Origin: Bacteroides sp. UBA1773
GTDB lineage: Bacteria; Bacteroidota; Bacteroidia; Bacteroidales; Bacteroidaceae
Direction of reading: 5' to 3'
DNA: 21,558 nucleotides
NCBI GenBank assembly: GCA_002315285.1
Contig: DCGR01000040.1
Coordinates: forward strand, 1 to 21,558
Part shown: positions 15,557-20,950 of the stretch, one piece after another
How the letters are laid out: every line of letters begins with the position of its first letter
Position numbering within the stretch: position 1 is the stretch's first letter
Translations under genes and position numbers: made by a program
The notes under the pieces: model-generated
What the model saw: the letters and a program-made list of their open reading frames with translations, nothing else
Database searches by the model: none
Told to the model about the DNA's origin: nothing

Positions 15557-16293
15557 AATTGTATGGATTGATAGGCTACCCTTTGGGGCATTCCTTCTCG
15601 CGAAACTTCTTCAATGAGAAATTCGCATCGGAAAAAATCAATGCGCAGTATGTGAACTTTGAGATACCGAACATCAAATATCTTACGAAGGTGTTGAACG
15701 AACAAACAGAGCTGAAAGGGTTCAACGTGACAATCCCTTATAAGCAACAGATCATCCCGATGCTCAATGAACTGGATCCTGTGGCTGAAGCCATTGGGGC
15801 AGTGAATGTGGTGAAGGTGATGCGACGTAAGGGACGTGTGTGGCTGAAAGGTTTCAATACGGATGCTCCTGCTTTCAAGGGATCCATAAGTCCGTTGCTT
15901 GAAAAATATCATGAGCGTGCGCTCGTATTGGGTTCGGGAGGTGCCTCAAAGGCTGTGGCATACGCACTCAATGAGTTGGGCGTAGGCTCACAGATTGTTT
16001 CGCGCACGGAGCGTTCGGGCGTGCTCACCTATAACGATCTGACTTCAGAGATTATGGCGGCTCATACCGTGGTGGTGAATTGTACGCCTGTGGGCATGTA
16101 TCCGCGCACCGATGAGTGTCCTCCCATCCCATACGGTCAGGTCACTTCCCATCATTTGCTTTACGACTTGCTTTACAATCCCGACACCACGTTGTTCATG
16201 CACAAGGGCGCCGCTCAGGGAGCTATGGTAAAGAATGGCATTGAGATGTTGTTGCTGCAGGCATTCGAGAGCTGGCGTATCTGGGAATCGTAG
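15553..16293 (+). CDS. aroE: Shikimate dehydrogenase
   Basis: NADP-dependent reduction of 3-dehydroshikimate to shikimate in the chorismate pathway. The 246-aa product opens with MKLYGLIGYPLGHSFSRNFF, the substrate-binding start of AroE. The catalytic lysine lies in NVTIPYKQQI (K64) and the partner aspartate in FNTDAPAF (D104). The nucleotide-binding motif is VLGSGGASKAVAYAL, and VVNCTPVGMYP follows. The reading frame continues 14 codons upstream inside menG. The ATG at 15553 is chosen because it begins at the conserved MKLYGLIG and forms the ATGA overlap. The next gene, aroC, acts three steps later in the same pathway. Confidence 0.96.
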   Translation: MKLYGLIGYPLGHSFSRNFFNEKFASEKINAQYVNFEIPNIKYLTKVLNEQTELKGFNVTIPYKQQIIPMLNELDPVAEAIGAVNVVKVMRRKGRVWLKGFNTDAPAFKGSISPLLEKYHERALVLGSGGASKAVAYALNELGVGSQIVSRTERSGVLTYNDLTSEIMAAHTVVVNCTPVGMYPRTDECPPIPYGQVTSHHLLYDLLYNPDTTLFMHKGAAQGAMVKNGIEMLLLQAFESWRIWES

Positions 16294-16317
16294 CATTTTT
16301 GCAGTAAACGTTGCCTT

Positions 16318-17343
16318 ATGAATACTTTTGGAAAACTACTTACTTTGACTACCTTTGGCGAATCGCATGGCCCATGCATGGGGGGTGTCATCGATGGCTT
16401 TCCATCAGGTGTGGCTATTGACATGGGTTTCGTGCGTCAGGAGATGGAACGACGCAGGCCAGGCGGTTCGATGGCTTCGACAACCCGTAATGAGACAGAT
16501 GAAGTGGAACTGCTTTCGGGTGTGTTCGAAGGTGTTTCGACAGGATGTCCCATTGGTTTCATGATCCGAAACAAGGATGTACGTCCAACCGATTACGAAC
16601 AGTTGAGGGGGGTGTTCAGACCCTCTCATGCCGATTTTACGTATCAACAGAAATATGGAGTGCGTGACTGGCGTGGTGGCGGACGCAGTTCGGCTCGCGA
16701 AACGGCTTGTAGGGTAGTGGCTGGTGCTTTGGCCAAGATGGCTCTGAGGAAGTGGGGTGTGGATATCCGTGCGTATGTGTCGCAGGTGGGCGATGCCCGT
16801 CTCGCTGAGAACGATGCCGACAAGTTGCAAGCACTCATGGCACAAGTCAAGGCTGGGGACGACACCATCGGAGGTGTCGTGAGTTGCTGCGTGAGAGGAT
16901 GTCCCGTCGGGTTGGGAAATCCTGTGGCCGACAAACTTCATGCACGTTTGGGATATGCCATGTTGGGCATCAATGCGGCTCATGGTTTCGACTATGGCGA
17001 CGGCTTTGAGGGGGTTGCCATGAAAGGCAGCGAACAGAACGATGCTTTCAAGTTGGAGGGTGGAAGGATAACTACCGTGTCAAACCATTCGGGAGGCATT
17101 CAGGGTGGCATCAGTAACGGACAGGACATTCGTTTCCGGGTGCTTTTCAAGCCAGTTGCTACCATCATGCTTCCGCAACACACGGTGGATGTTGATGGTC
17201 ATGAATGTGAGTTTATGGGCAGTGGCCGTCACGACAGTTGCGTGTTGCCTCGTGCCGTGCCTGTGGTTGAGGCTATGACGGCCCTTGTGCTGCTCGATGA
17301 GTTCCTGCTTTGGCGAGCCTATGCACCGGCAACCAACAAGTAG
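16318..17343 (+). CDS. aroC: Chorismate synthase
   Basis: Converts 5-enolpyruvylshikimate-3-phosphate to chorismate using reduced FMN, the final step of the shikimate pathway. The 341-aa sequence carries all three family signatures: GESHGPCMGGVIDGFPSG near the N-terminus, YGVRDWRGGGRSSARET in the middle, and GRHDSCVLPRAVPVVEAM near the C-terminus. The length is slightly below the usual 350-360 aa, with the C-terminus ending soon after the last signature. It lies 24 bp downstream of aroE and closes the plus-strand cluster. The IS element begins only 59 bp after its stop. Confidence 0.97.
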   Translation: MNTFGKLLTLTTFGESHGPCMGGVIDGFPSGVAIDMGFVRQEMERRRPGGSMASTTRNETDEVELLSGVFEGVSTGCPIGFMIRNKDVRPTDYEQLRGVFRPSHADFTYQQKYGVRDWRGGGRSSARETACRVVAGALAKMALRKWGVDIRAYVSQVGDARLAENDADKLQALMAQVKAGDDTIGGVVSCCVRGCPVGLGNPVADKLHARLGYAMLGINAAHGFDYGDGFEGVAMKGSEQNDAFKLEGGRITTVSNHSGGIQGGISNGQDIRFRVLFKPVATIMLPQHTVDVDGHECEFMGSGRHDSCVLPRAVPVVEAMTALVLLDEFLLWRAYAPATNK

Positions 17344-17347
17344 AAGT

Positions 17348-17392
17348 GCTCAGCGCCTGCGGCGGAGCGTAGCCACCATCCGAAGAAGGTGG
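17348..17392 (+). terminator. Two short hairpins after aroC
   Basis: GCTC-AG-CGCC (17348-17357) pairs with GGCGGAGC (17361-17368) around a TGC loop, with a 2-base bulge. CCACC (17373-17377) pairs with GGTGG (17388-17392) and encloses a small TC/GA step. Neither is followed by a T run, so they are only weak candidates for the end of the phoH-aroC transcript. Confidence 0.3.
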
Positions 17393-17401
17393 AATCACGC
17401 C

Positions 17402-17414
17402 TGTAGTGTACTGA
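17402..17414 (+). repeat. Left terminal inverted repeat of the IS
   Basis: TGTAGTGTACTGA, an exact inverse of 19064-19076. The adjoining bases CTGAAAAAGTTGACA (17411-17425) read in reverse complement as TGTCAACTTTTTCAG, the same motif that recurs in the right-end array. Confidence 0.9.
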
Positions 17415-17440
17415 AAAAGTTGACACTTTAACTTATCAGT

Positions 17441-17812
17441 ATGAGAAACAACAAGGACATGAATGACGAGAAGAGACTATCTCTTTTGCATGAATATCTT
17501 CACTCGTCAATGTTAATAACATCTTTTGAAAAAGAAAAAGGATTATCAAAAAACAGTATTTCAAGATGGCTTAGTATCTTTGCGCTCGAAGACAGCCCAT
17601 CAATTGTAGAAGTAGCCATGCCAACAGACACTATTGATACAGGAATGAGCCCAGCCCCACAGGATGAGATACAGCGTTTGAAACTGCAATTGCGTGAAAA
17701 GGAGCTAGAACTCAAGCAAGCCACAATGGCCTGTGACGCGTATAAGAAAATGATAGAACTTGCGGAAGAGAAGTACTCCATAGTTATCAGAAAAAACTCA
17801 GGTGCCAAGTAG
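17441..17812 (+). CDS. IS3-family transposase OrfA (DNA-binding and dimerisation subunit)
   Basis: A 123-aa OrfA with an N-terminal helix-turn-helix (about residues 12-45; SFEKEKGLSKNSISRWLSIF) expected to bind the element ends. A coiled-coil or leucine-zipper segment follows (about 75-105; DEIQRLKLQLREKELELKQA) for dimerisation. The frame ends at TAG 17810-17812, just after the slippery site A AAA AAC at 17791-17797, which allows synthesis of an OrfAB fusion. The ATG at 17441 lies 26 bp inside the left terminal repeat, the usual position. An alternative ATG is six codons downstream. Confidence 0.88.
   Translation: MRNNKDMNDEKRLSLLHEYLHSSMLITSFEKEKGLSKNSISRWLSIFALEDSPSIVEVAMPTDTIDTGMSPAPQDEIQRLKLQLREKELELKQATMACDAYKKMIELAEEKYSIVIRKNSGAK
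17791..17797 (+). promoter_or_regulatory. Programmed -1 ribosomal frameshift site
   Basis: The heptamer A AAA AAC is in phase with orfA codons AAA-AAC. Slipping back one base continues as CTC AGG TGC CAA GTA and joins orfB without a stop, giving a fused transposase of about 400 aa. Such sites are the standard way IS3 elements make OrfAB. Confidence 0.75.
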
Positions 17813-17847
17813 TCGCGTATCTGGCATGTGATATCCACCAGTACAAA

Positions 17848-18642
17848 GTGGATCCCATGTGCAGGCTGCTTGGCATCACAAGGCAAGGATACTACAAGCA
17901 TACAGAGAAGACAAATGAGGAAGACATCCTGATTTCAAGTGTGGTATGGTATTGCCAGTACATCCGTTCACCGGACAACCTTCCGAAGGCTGGATACCGT
18001 GAGTTGCTTGAGTTGTGCCAGCAATATTTCGGAGCCAAGTTCACCCTCGAGCGCGACAGGTTCTATGCCATTCTTCGCGCAAACGACTTGATGCTGAGGA
18101 ACAAGAAGTATCATCCACGAACAACGAATTCGAGCCATAACAACAAGATATATCCAGACTTGCTGAACACCTCGCCCAAGTTTGTGGCGAAGGCTCCTGG
18201 AGAGCTTGTCGTATGTGATATCACCTATGTGTACTGTCATGAAGGGTTTGGATATCTGTCACTTATAACGGATTCTCACACTCGGTACATCGTTGGATAT
18301 TGCTTCTATGAGTCACTTGAGACAGACGGTCCTCTGGCAGCTCTTGAGATGGCTGTAGAGTTTTACAGCGCGTTTGGTGTTGCCATTGGAAAGAACACGA
18401 TCCATCACTCTGACAGAGACCCCCTTCATAACGCTATGGCAGAGCGTGTGAACAACACGGTGAAGAACTGCTGGATGTTCAATACGGGAGAGCTCGTGTT
18501 CCTCGATGCGAGCACCTCCATTGACAATGCCATAATGATGTACAACAAGGCAAGACCGCATCAGGGAATCGGAATGAAGACACCATTTGAGATGATGACT
18601 GGCAAGGCCGACAACCCTCTTCTCAGTCCCAAGAAAGAATAG
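17848..18642 (+). CDS. IS3-family transposase OrfB, integrase core with internal deletion
   Basis: The first ATG gives 264 aa, but the natural product is the OrfAB frameshift fusion starting at 17441. The N-terminal part has the HTH_21-like RLLGITRQGYYKH, then the rve integrase core. The first catalytic Asp is in VVCDITYV (D124) and the second in IHHSDR (D189). The Glu is in NAMAERVNN (E199), followed by YNKARPHQGIGMKTPFEM. Only nine residues separate D189 from E199, where the IS3 family has 35. About 26 residues are missing in frame at 18415-18420, so the catalytic domain is unlikely to fold or cut DNA. Annotate as a probable pseudogene of an otherwise intact reading frame. Confidence 0.85.
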   Translation: MDPMCRLLGITRQGYYKHTEKTNEEDILISSVVWYCQYIRSPDNLPKAGYRELLELCQQYFGAKFTLERDRFYAILRANDLMLRNKKYHPRTTNSSHNNKIYPDLLNTSPKFVAKAPGELVVCDITYVYCHEGFGYLSLITDSHTRYIVGYCFYESLETDGPLAALEMAVEFYSAFGVAIGKNTIHHSDRDPLHNAMAERVNNTVKNCWMFNTGELVFLDASTSIDNAIMMYNKARPHQGIGMKTPFEMMTGKADNPLLSPKKE

Positions 18643-18645
18643 GAA

Positions 18646-19071
18646 TGTAAACTCTTTCAGGAATTATGATGTGTAAACCAAAAATCAGTGTTACCTTTGT
18701 CATGCCAAGAAACGGACGTGCGACGGCCAATGCCCTTGCTCATCCAAAGATTGGAGAGGGCATCAAGCCCTCTCCAATCTTGCCAAGAAACGAACAGTGC
18801 TCAGGCACAGCCTTTGCTCTGCTGACAACACTGTCAACTCTTTCAGGTATAGTGGAATTTGCTGTCAATCGTTTCAGGAATATCTTTTTCAGCTGGTGTC
18901 AACCAGTTTGGGAATAAGATTTTGGAGTGACAACTTCTTTAGGAATAAACTCAAAACTGTAAACCAAACCAGGTGTAAAGTGCTAAACTGACAACCTACT
19001 TAGGAATACGAAACAAATAGTGTAAACCAATTTAGTTTTAACAAGACAAACGGTCAGCCAAAATCAGTACA
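18646..19071 (+). repeat. Helically phased array of terminal-repeat-like 20-bp motifs
   Basis: Degenerate direct copies of TGTCAAC(T/C)nnTTTCAGGAATA start at 18646, 18672, 18832, 18863, 18897, 18928, 18958, 18989, 19021 and 19052, the last forming the inner part of the right terminal repeat. From 18832 onward the steps are 31, 34, 31, 30, 31, 32 and 31 bases, close to three helical turns. Examples are TGTCAACTCTTTCAGGTATA (18832), TGTCAATCGTTTCAGGAATA (18863) and TGACAACTTCTTTAGGAATA (18928). The same motif occurs once, inverted, at the left end. The region has no credible gene. Confidence 0.75.
18703..18792. repeat. 12-bp direct repeats flanking a 14-bp perfect hairpin
   Basis: TGCCAAGAAACG occurs at 18703-18714 and 18781-18792. 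Between them, ending right at the second copy, AGATTGGAGAGGGC (18748-18761) pairs perfectly with GCCCTCTCCAATCT (18767-18780) around the loop ATCAA. No T run follows on either strand, so it is not a standard terminator. It interrupts the 31-bp motif array and looks like a small separate insertion or a structured RNA element. Confidence 0.8.
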
Positions 19072-19076
19072 CTACA
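19064..19076 (-). repeat. Right terminal inverted repeat of the IS
   Basis: TCAGTACACTACA, an exact inverse of 17402-17414. It marks the right boundary of the element. Confidence 0.9.
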
Positions 19077-19118
19077 AAAGTGCCCCAAAAGTGGCAAAAA
19101 ATGCACTTTTGCACTTTT
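19076..19118 (-). terminator. Double stem: AAAAGTG twice, CACTTTT twice
   Basis: AAAAGTG at 19076-19082 and 19087-19093 faces CACTTTT at 19104-19110 and 19112-19118. The inner pair closes a 10-base loop and the outer pair extends the stem across an asymmetric bulge. It lies about 48 bp past the stop of the minus-strand A1S_2505-like gene and may end that transcript. It also abuts the IS end. No long T run is present beyond the stem. Confidence 0.4.
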
Positions 19119-19166
19119 CAGCGTATGCACAAATGCAAATCGGGGCGAGATGATGTGACAGCCGCA

Positions 19167-19568
19167 TCATTTCTTTTCGGCTATCACTCCAACAAATTCC
19201 TGTGGAAGAATCACATTCGCCATAGAAACGGCATCAGCAAACAGCGGACCAATCTCTTCGACCGTGAAACCTGCAATGCCACAAGCAATCTTGGTTACGA
19301 AAAACCTCAAATCGGGATGAGCCTTGGCACAAGCGAGAAAGTGCAGCACTTTCCCTGCAATATAATCCACTCCACCCTCCATCGTGGGCAGAGCATAGCA
19401 TTGACCTGTCAGTCCTTCGCCAACGCCCCACTCAGCGCCAAACTTACGATACGCTATGGCGGCTGCGCCACCTCCGTGCCAGCCACGTAGGTTACTGCCA
19501 AACACGAACACCTCATTCGGCTGCAAAGAGGTGATGGATTCGGGTGTGTATTCTCGGTTGTATATCAT
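19167..19568 (-). CDS. A1S_2505-like (phage-related) protein of unknown function
   Basis: A 133-aa cytoplasmic protein that I recognise as the A1S_2505-like family, found in phages and many bacterial chromosomes without a proven role. Seen in the sequence are the family start motif NEVFVFGSNLRGWHGGGAA (about residues 19-37), GLTGQCYALPTMEGG, the FLACAKAHPDLRFFVTKIAC segment and GIAGFTVEEIGPLF. The Gly-rich loop resembles nucleotide- or ADP-ribose-binding macro-like folds, but that is only suggestive. ATG 19568 (MIYNREYTPESI) is preferred over an upstream in-frame start within the beta-lactamase coding end. It follows the beta-lactamase stop by 37 bp on the same strand and may be co-transcribed with it. 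Confidence 0.75.
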   Translation of the reverse strand: MIYNREYTPESITSLQPNEVFVFGSNLRGWHGGGAAAIAYRKFGAEWGVGEGLTGQCYALPTMEGGVDYIAGKVLHFLACAKAHPDLRFFVTKIACGIAGFTVEEIGPLFADAVSMANVILPQEFVGVIAEKK

Positions 19569-19605
19569 GATGACATTGCTTTTACAGGTACACGTCCTTA
19601 CTTGC

Positions 19606-20499
19606 CTATGCGAACAAACCGATGGTGAAATCGACACTGGCCTTGGCTATGGTGGCAACGAGTTGCTCGCACCGGGTCATGTCACAACCTGCATTCGCCA
19701 CAAAGATGGCAAGACTGCAATGATGGCCTTGAGGCAATTTGATGCAAGCCATGTCGTTGACTCCCATAATTTTACCGTCCTTTGTCGTGCCTCCCGTGCC
19801 GGTTTTGTGGACAATGGCCGACACTTGATTGCGCAGGTACTTGGGGATTCTGTTCTCGCCTGTAGCACATGCCGACATGGCGTTCCACACGAATCGTGCG
19901 TATTCATCACGCTCGCGGTTGGCATGGAAATAATCAAGCAAAGCGACAGCGGCTTGCGGAGTGGTGTGGTTGTCACGGCATTTGTCAGGATTGCGATGCA
20001 TCGTTGCCTCGTCGGTGACAATCCCGCAACCGCTGATACCAATGGAGCGGATGTAATCTTGCGTGTAGGATGTATTGGCAACATGATGGAAGAGGATGTC
20101 ACAGACATTGTTGTCGCTCTGTGTAAGGGTATATTCCAACAGGTTGCCTATACCAAACTCTCCTCCTCGGGGAAATTTGTCGCGCAATGGGCTCCACGTG
20201 TATTTCTCCAACTCTGTAGCGGCAACACTGATGGTGGCGGTAAGCGGTGATTGTTCCTCGCGCAACCGCTCTACTACGGCAAGGGCTTGGTGAAATTTCA
20301 CTACGCTAAACAATGGGAATGCTTTCTGCCCGTTGATGCCTATCGACAATTGGTTGTCGATGGAAAAAGCCACACCCACTTCACCTGGGAAGTTGCCGAT
20401 GACAGCCTGCAAATGTTGATGCAACTTGTCGGTGGATTGTGTTTGCGCTGCCGACAGCATGGAGATGCCCAACAGGACTATTGTCAATGTCCGTTTCAC
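19606..20499 (-). CDS. Class A beta-lactamase, subclass A2 (PER/CfxA-like)
   Basis: Exported serine beta-lactamase that hydrolyses beta-lactam antibiotics in the periplasm. From GTG 20499 the 297-aa protein opens with a clean signal peptide MKRTLTIVLLGISMLSAAQ. A GTG at 20523 would add eight residues and directly abut the upstream stop. All active-site motifs are present: S65-V-V-K68, S128-D-N130, the omega-loop Glu in DEATMH (E164) and K232-T-G234 followed by TGG. The EKYTWSPLRDKFP segment and DNHTTPQAA are like those of Bacteroidetes A2 enzymes (CfxA, CepA, PER). As I recall, PER enzymes also have His at the position after the omega-loop ExxM (here H168). The residue before the active serine is Phe. 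Substrate range cannot be predicted with confidence. Second gene after an 83-aa membrane protein. Confidence 0.92.
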   Translation of the reverse strand: MKRTLTIVLLGISMLSAAQTQSTDKLHQHLQAVIGNFPGEVGVAFSIDNQLSIGINGQKAFPLFSVVKFHQALAVVERLREEQSPLTATISVAATELEKYTWSPLRDKFPRGGEFGIGNLLEYTLTQSDNNVCDILFHHVANTSYTQDYIRSIGISGCGIVTDEATMHRNPDKCRDNHTTPQAAVALLDYFHANRERDEYARFVWNAMSACATGENRIPKYLRNQVSAIVHKTGTGGTTKDGKIMGVNDMACIKLPQGHHCSLAIFVANAGCDMTRCEQLVATIAKASVDFTIGLFA

Positions 20500-20523
20500 A
20501 GCAAGGTGTCTTGAAATCAGCAC

Positions 20524-20775
20524 TTAGGATGGAACGCTTTCATCGTTCTCATTCTGCTTCTGCGCTTCGTATCTGTTCATGATTCTCTTGTTCCTGACCA
20601 TCAGCACTGCGAACAAGAGAATGTCAATGATGGCCGGCACGAGGTTGCTCTTATCGGCATTGTGAGCCAAATAATCGTAGAGTATCCATCCCAGCAGGAT
20701 AATCGATGGCACAAGCAATAAGGCGCAAACATAATAGACGTGCCTTGCCAATTTGTAATTCTTTTCAGTGACCAT
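20524..20775 (-). CDS. Small two-helix membrane protein upstream of the beta-lactamase
   Basis: An 83-aa protein with a short basic N-terminus and two hydrophobic segments, about residues 13-36 (VYYVCALLLVPSIILLGWIL) and 45-60 (LVPAIIDILLFAVLMV). A charged C-terminal tail is rich in Asn, Glu and Lys. I do not recognise a named family. It is preceded by a TATCTTTG -7 box, and its stop is followed at once by a possible beta-lactamase start, so the two genes almost certainly share a transcript. Whether it assists export, senses wall damage or is unrelated cannot be told. Confidence 0.75.
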   Translation of the reverse strand: MVTEKNYKLARHVYYVCALLLVPSIILLGWILYDYLAHNADKSNLVPAIIDILLFAVLMVRNKRIMNRYEAQKQNENDESVPS

Positions 20776-20782
20776 AATCTAT

Positions 20783-20794
20783 CAAAACGTTTTG
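20783..20794. promoter_or_regulatory. 12-bp palindrome at the predicted transcription start of the beta-lactamase operon
   Basis: CAAAACGTTTTG is a perfect 12-bp palindrome placed between the -7 box (20801-20808) and the ATG (20775). It would cover the predicted transcription start, a good place for a repressor operator. It does not resemble the BlaI/MecI TACA/TGTA operator. The binding protein is unknown. Confidence 0.4.
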
Positions 20795-20800
20795 TCGCCA

Positions 20801-20808
20801 CAAAGATA
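20801..20808 (-). promoter_or_regulatory. Bacteroidetes -7 box for the membrane protein-beta-lactamase operon
   Basis: The minus strand reads TATCTTTG, a match to TAnnTTTG, 25 bp before the ATG at 20775. The same eight bases serve truA in this window. No clear -33 element. Confidence 0.6.
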
Positions 20809-20906
20809 AACAAAATGTGGGAATCATGGATTCTGAACCACGAATTTTGGAGCATTGTCAAAGTCAACCGCAACCAAGGCCATGACAAGTTACGGAGAAA
20901 AGCCAA

Positions 20907-20938
20907 AAGCCATGACCGCTGGCATTGGGTCATGGCTT
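20907..20938 (-). terminator. Intrinsic terminator of the MerR-type regulator gene
   Basis: On the plus strand AAGCCATGACC (20907-20917) pairs perfectly with GGTCATGGCTT (20928-20938) around a 10-base loop. On the minus strand the stem is followed by TTGGCTTTT. It begins 12 bases after the regulator's stop codon and so should separate that gene from the beta-lactamase operon downstream. Confidence 0.75.
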
Positions 20939-20950
20939 CCGAGGGAGGGA

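Larger units (their letters stand above)
17402..19076 (+). mobile_element. IS3-family insertion sequence (IS150-like layout), probably inactive
   Basis: A 1675-bp element bounded by the perfect 13-bp inverted repeats TGTAGTGTACTGA (17402-17414) and TCAGTACACTACA (19064-19076), with the TG...CA ends of IS3 elements. It holds orfA and orfB in the -1 phase with a slippery heptamer. The non-coding right end is unusually long at about 430 bp, where most IS3 members have well under 100. No target-site duplication is visible: the left flank reads ATCACGCC and the right flank AAAGTGCC. The transposase also lacks part of its catalytic core, so the copy is probably dead, or moved only by a complete relative elsewhere. 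Confidence 0.88.

Noticed and set aside
17420..17425. TTGACA as a sigma70-type -35 box for the transposase
   Set aside because: It is part of the terminal-repeat motif, and Bacteroidetes promoters use TAnnTTTG. No matching -7 box was found.
18646..19071. CRISPR array
   Set aside because: The repeated motifs are degenerate, the intervals are only about 11 bases, and the motif matches the IS terminal repeat. No cas gene is present.
19456..20250. 264-aa plus-strand frame opposite the beta-lactamase
   Set aside because: Shadow of the beta-lactamase and A1S_2505-like genes, whose motifs are complete on the minus strand.
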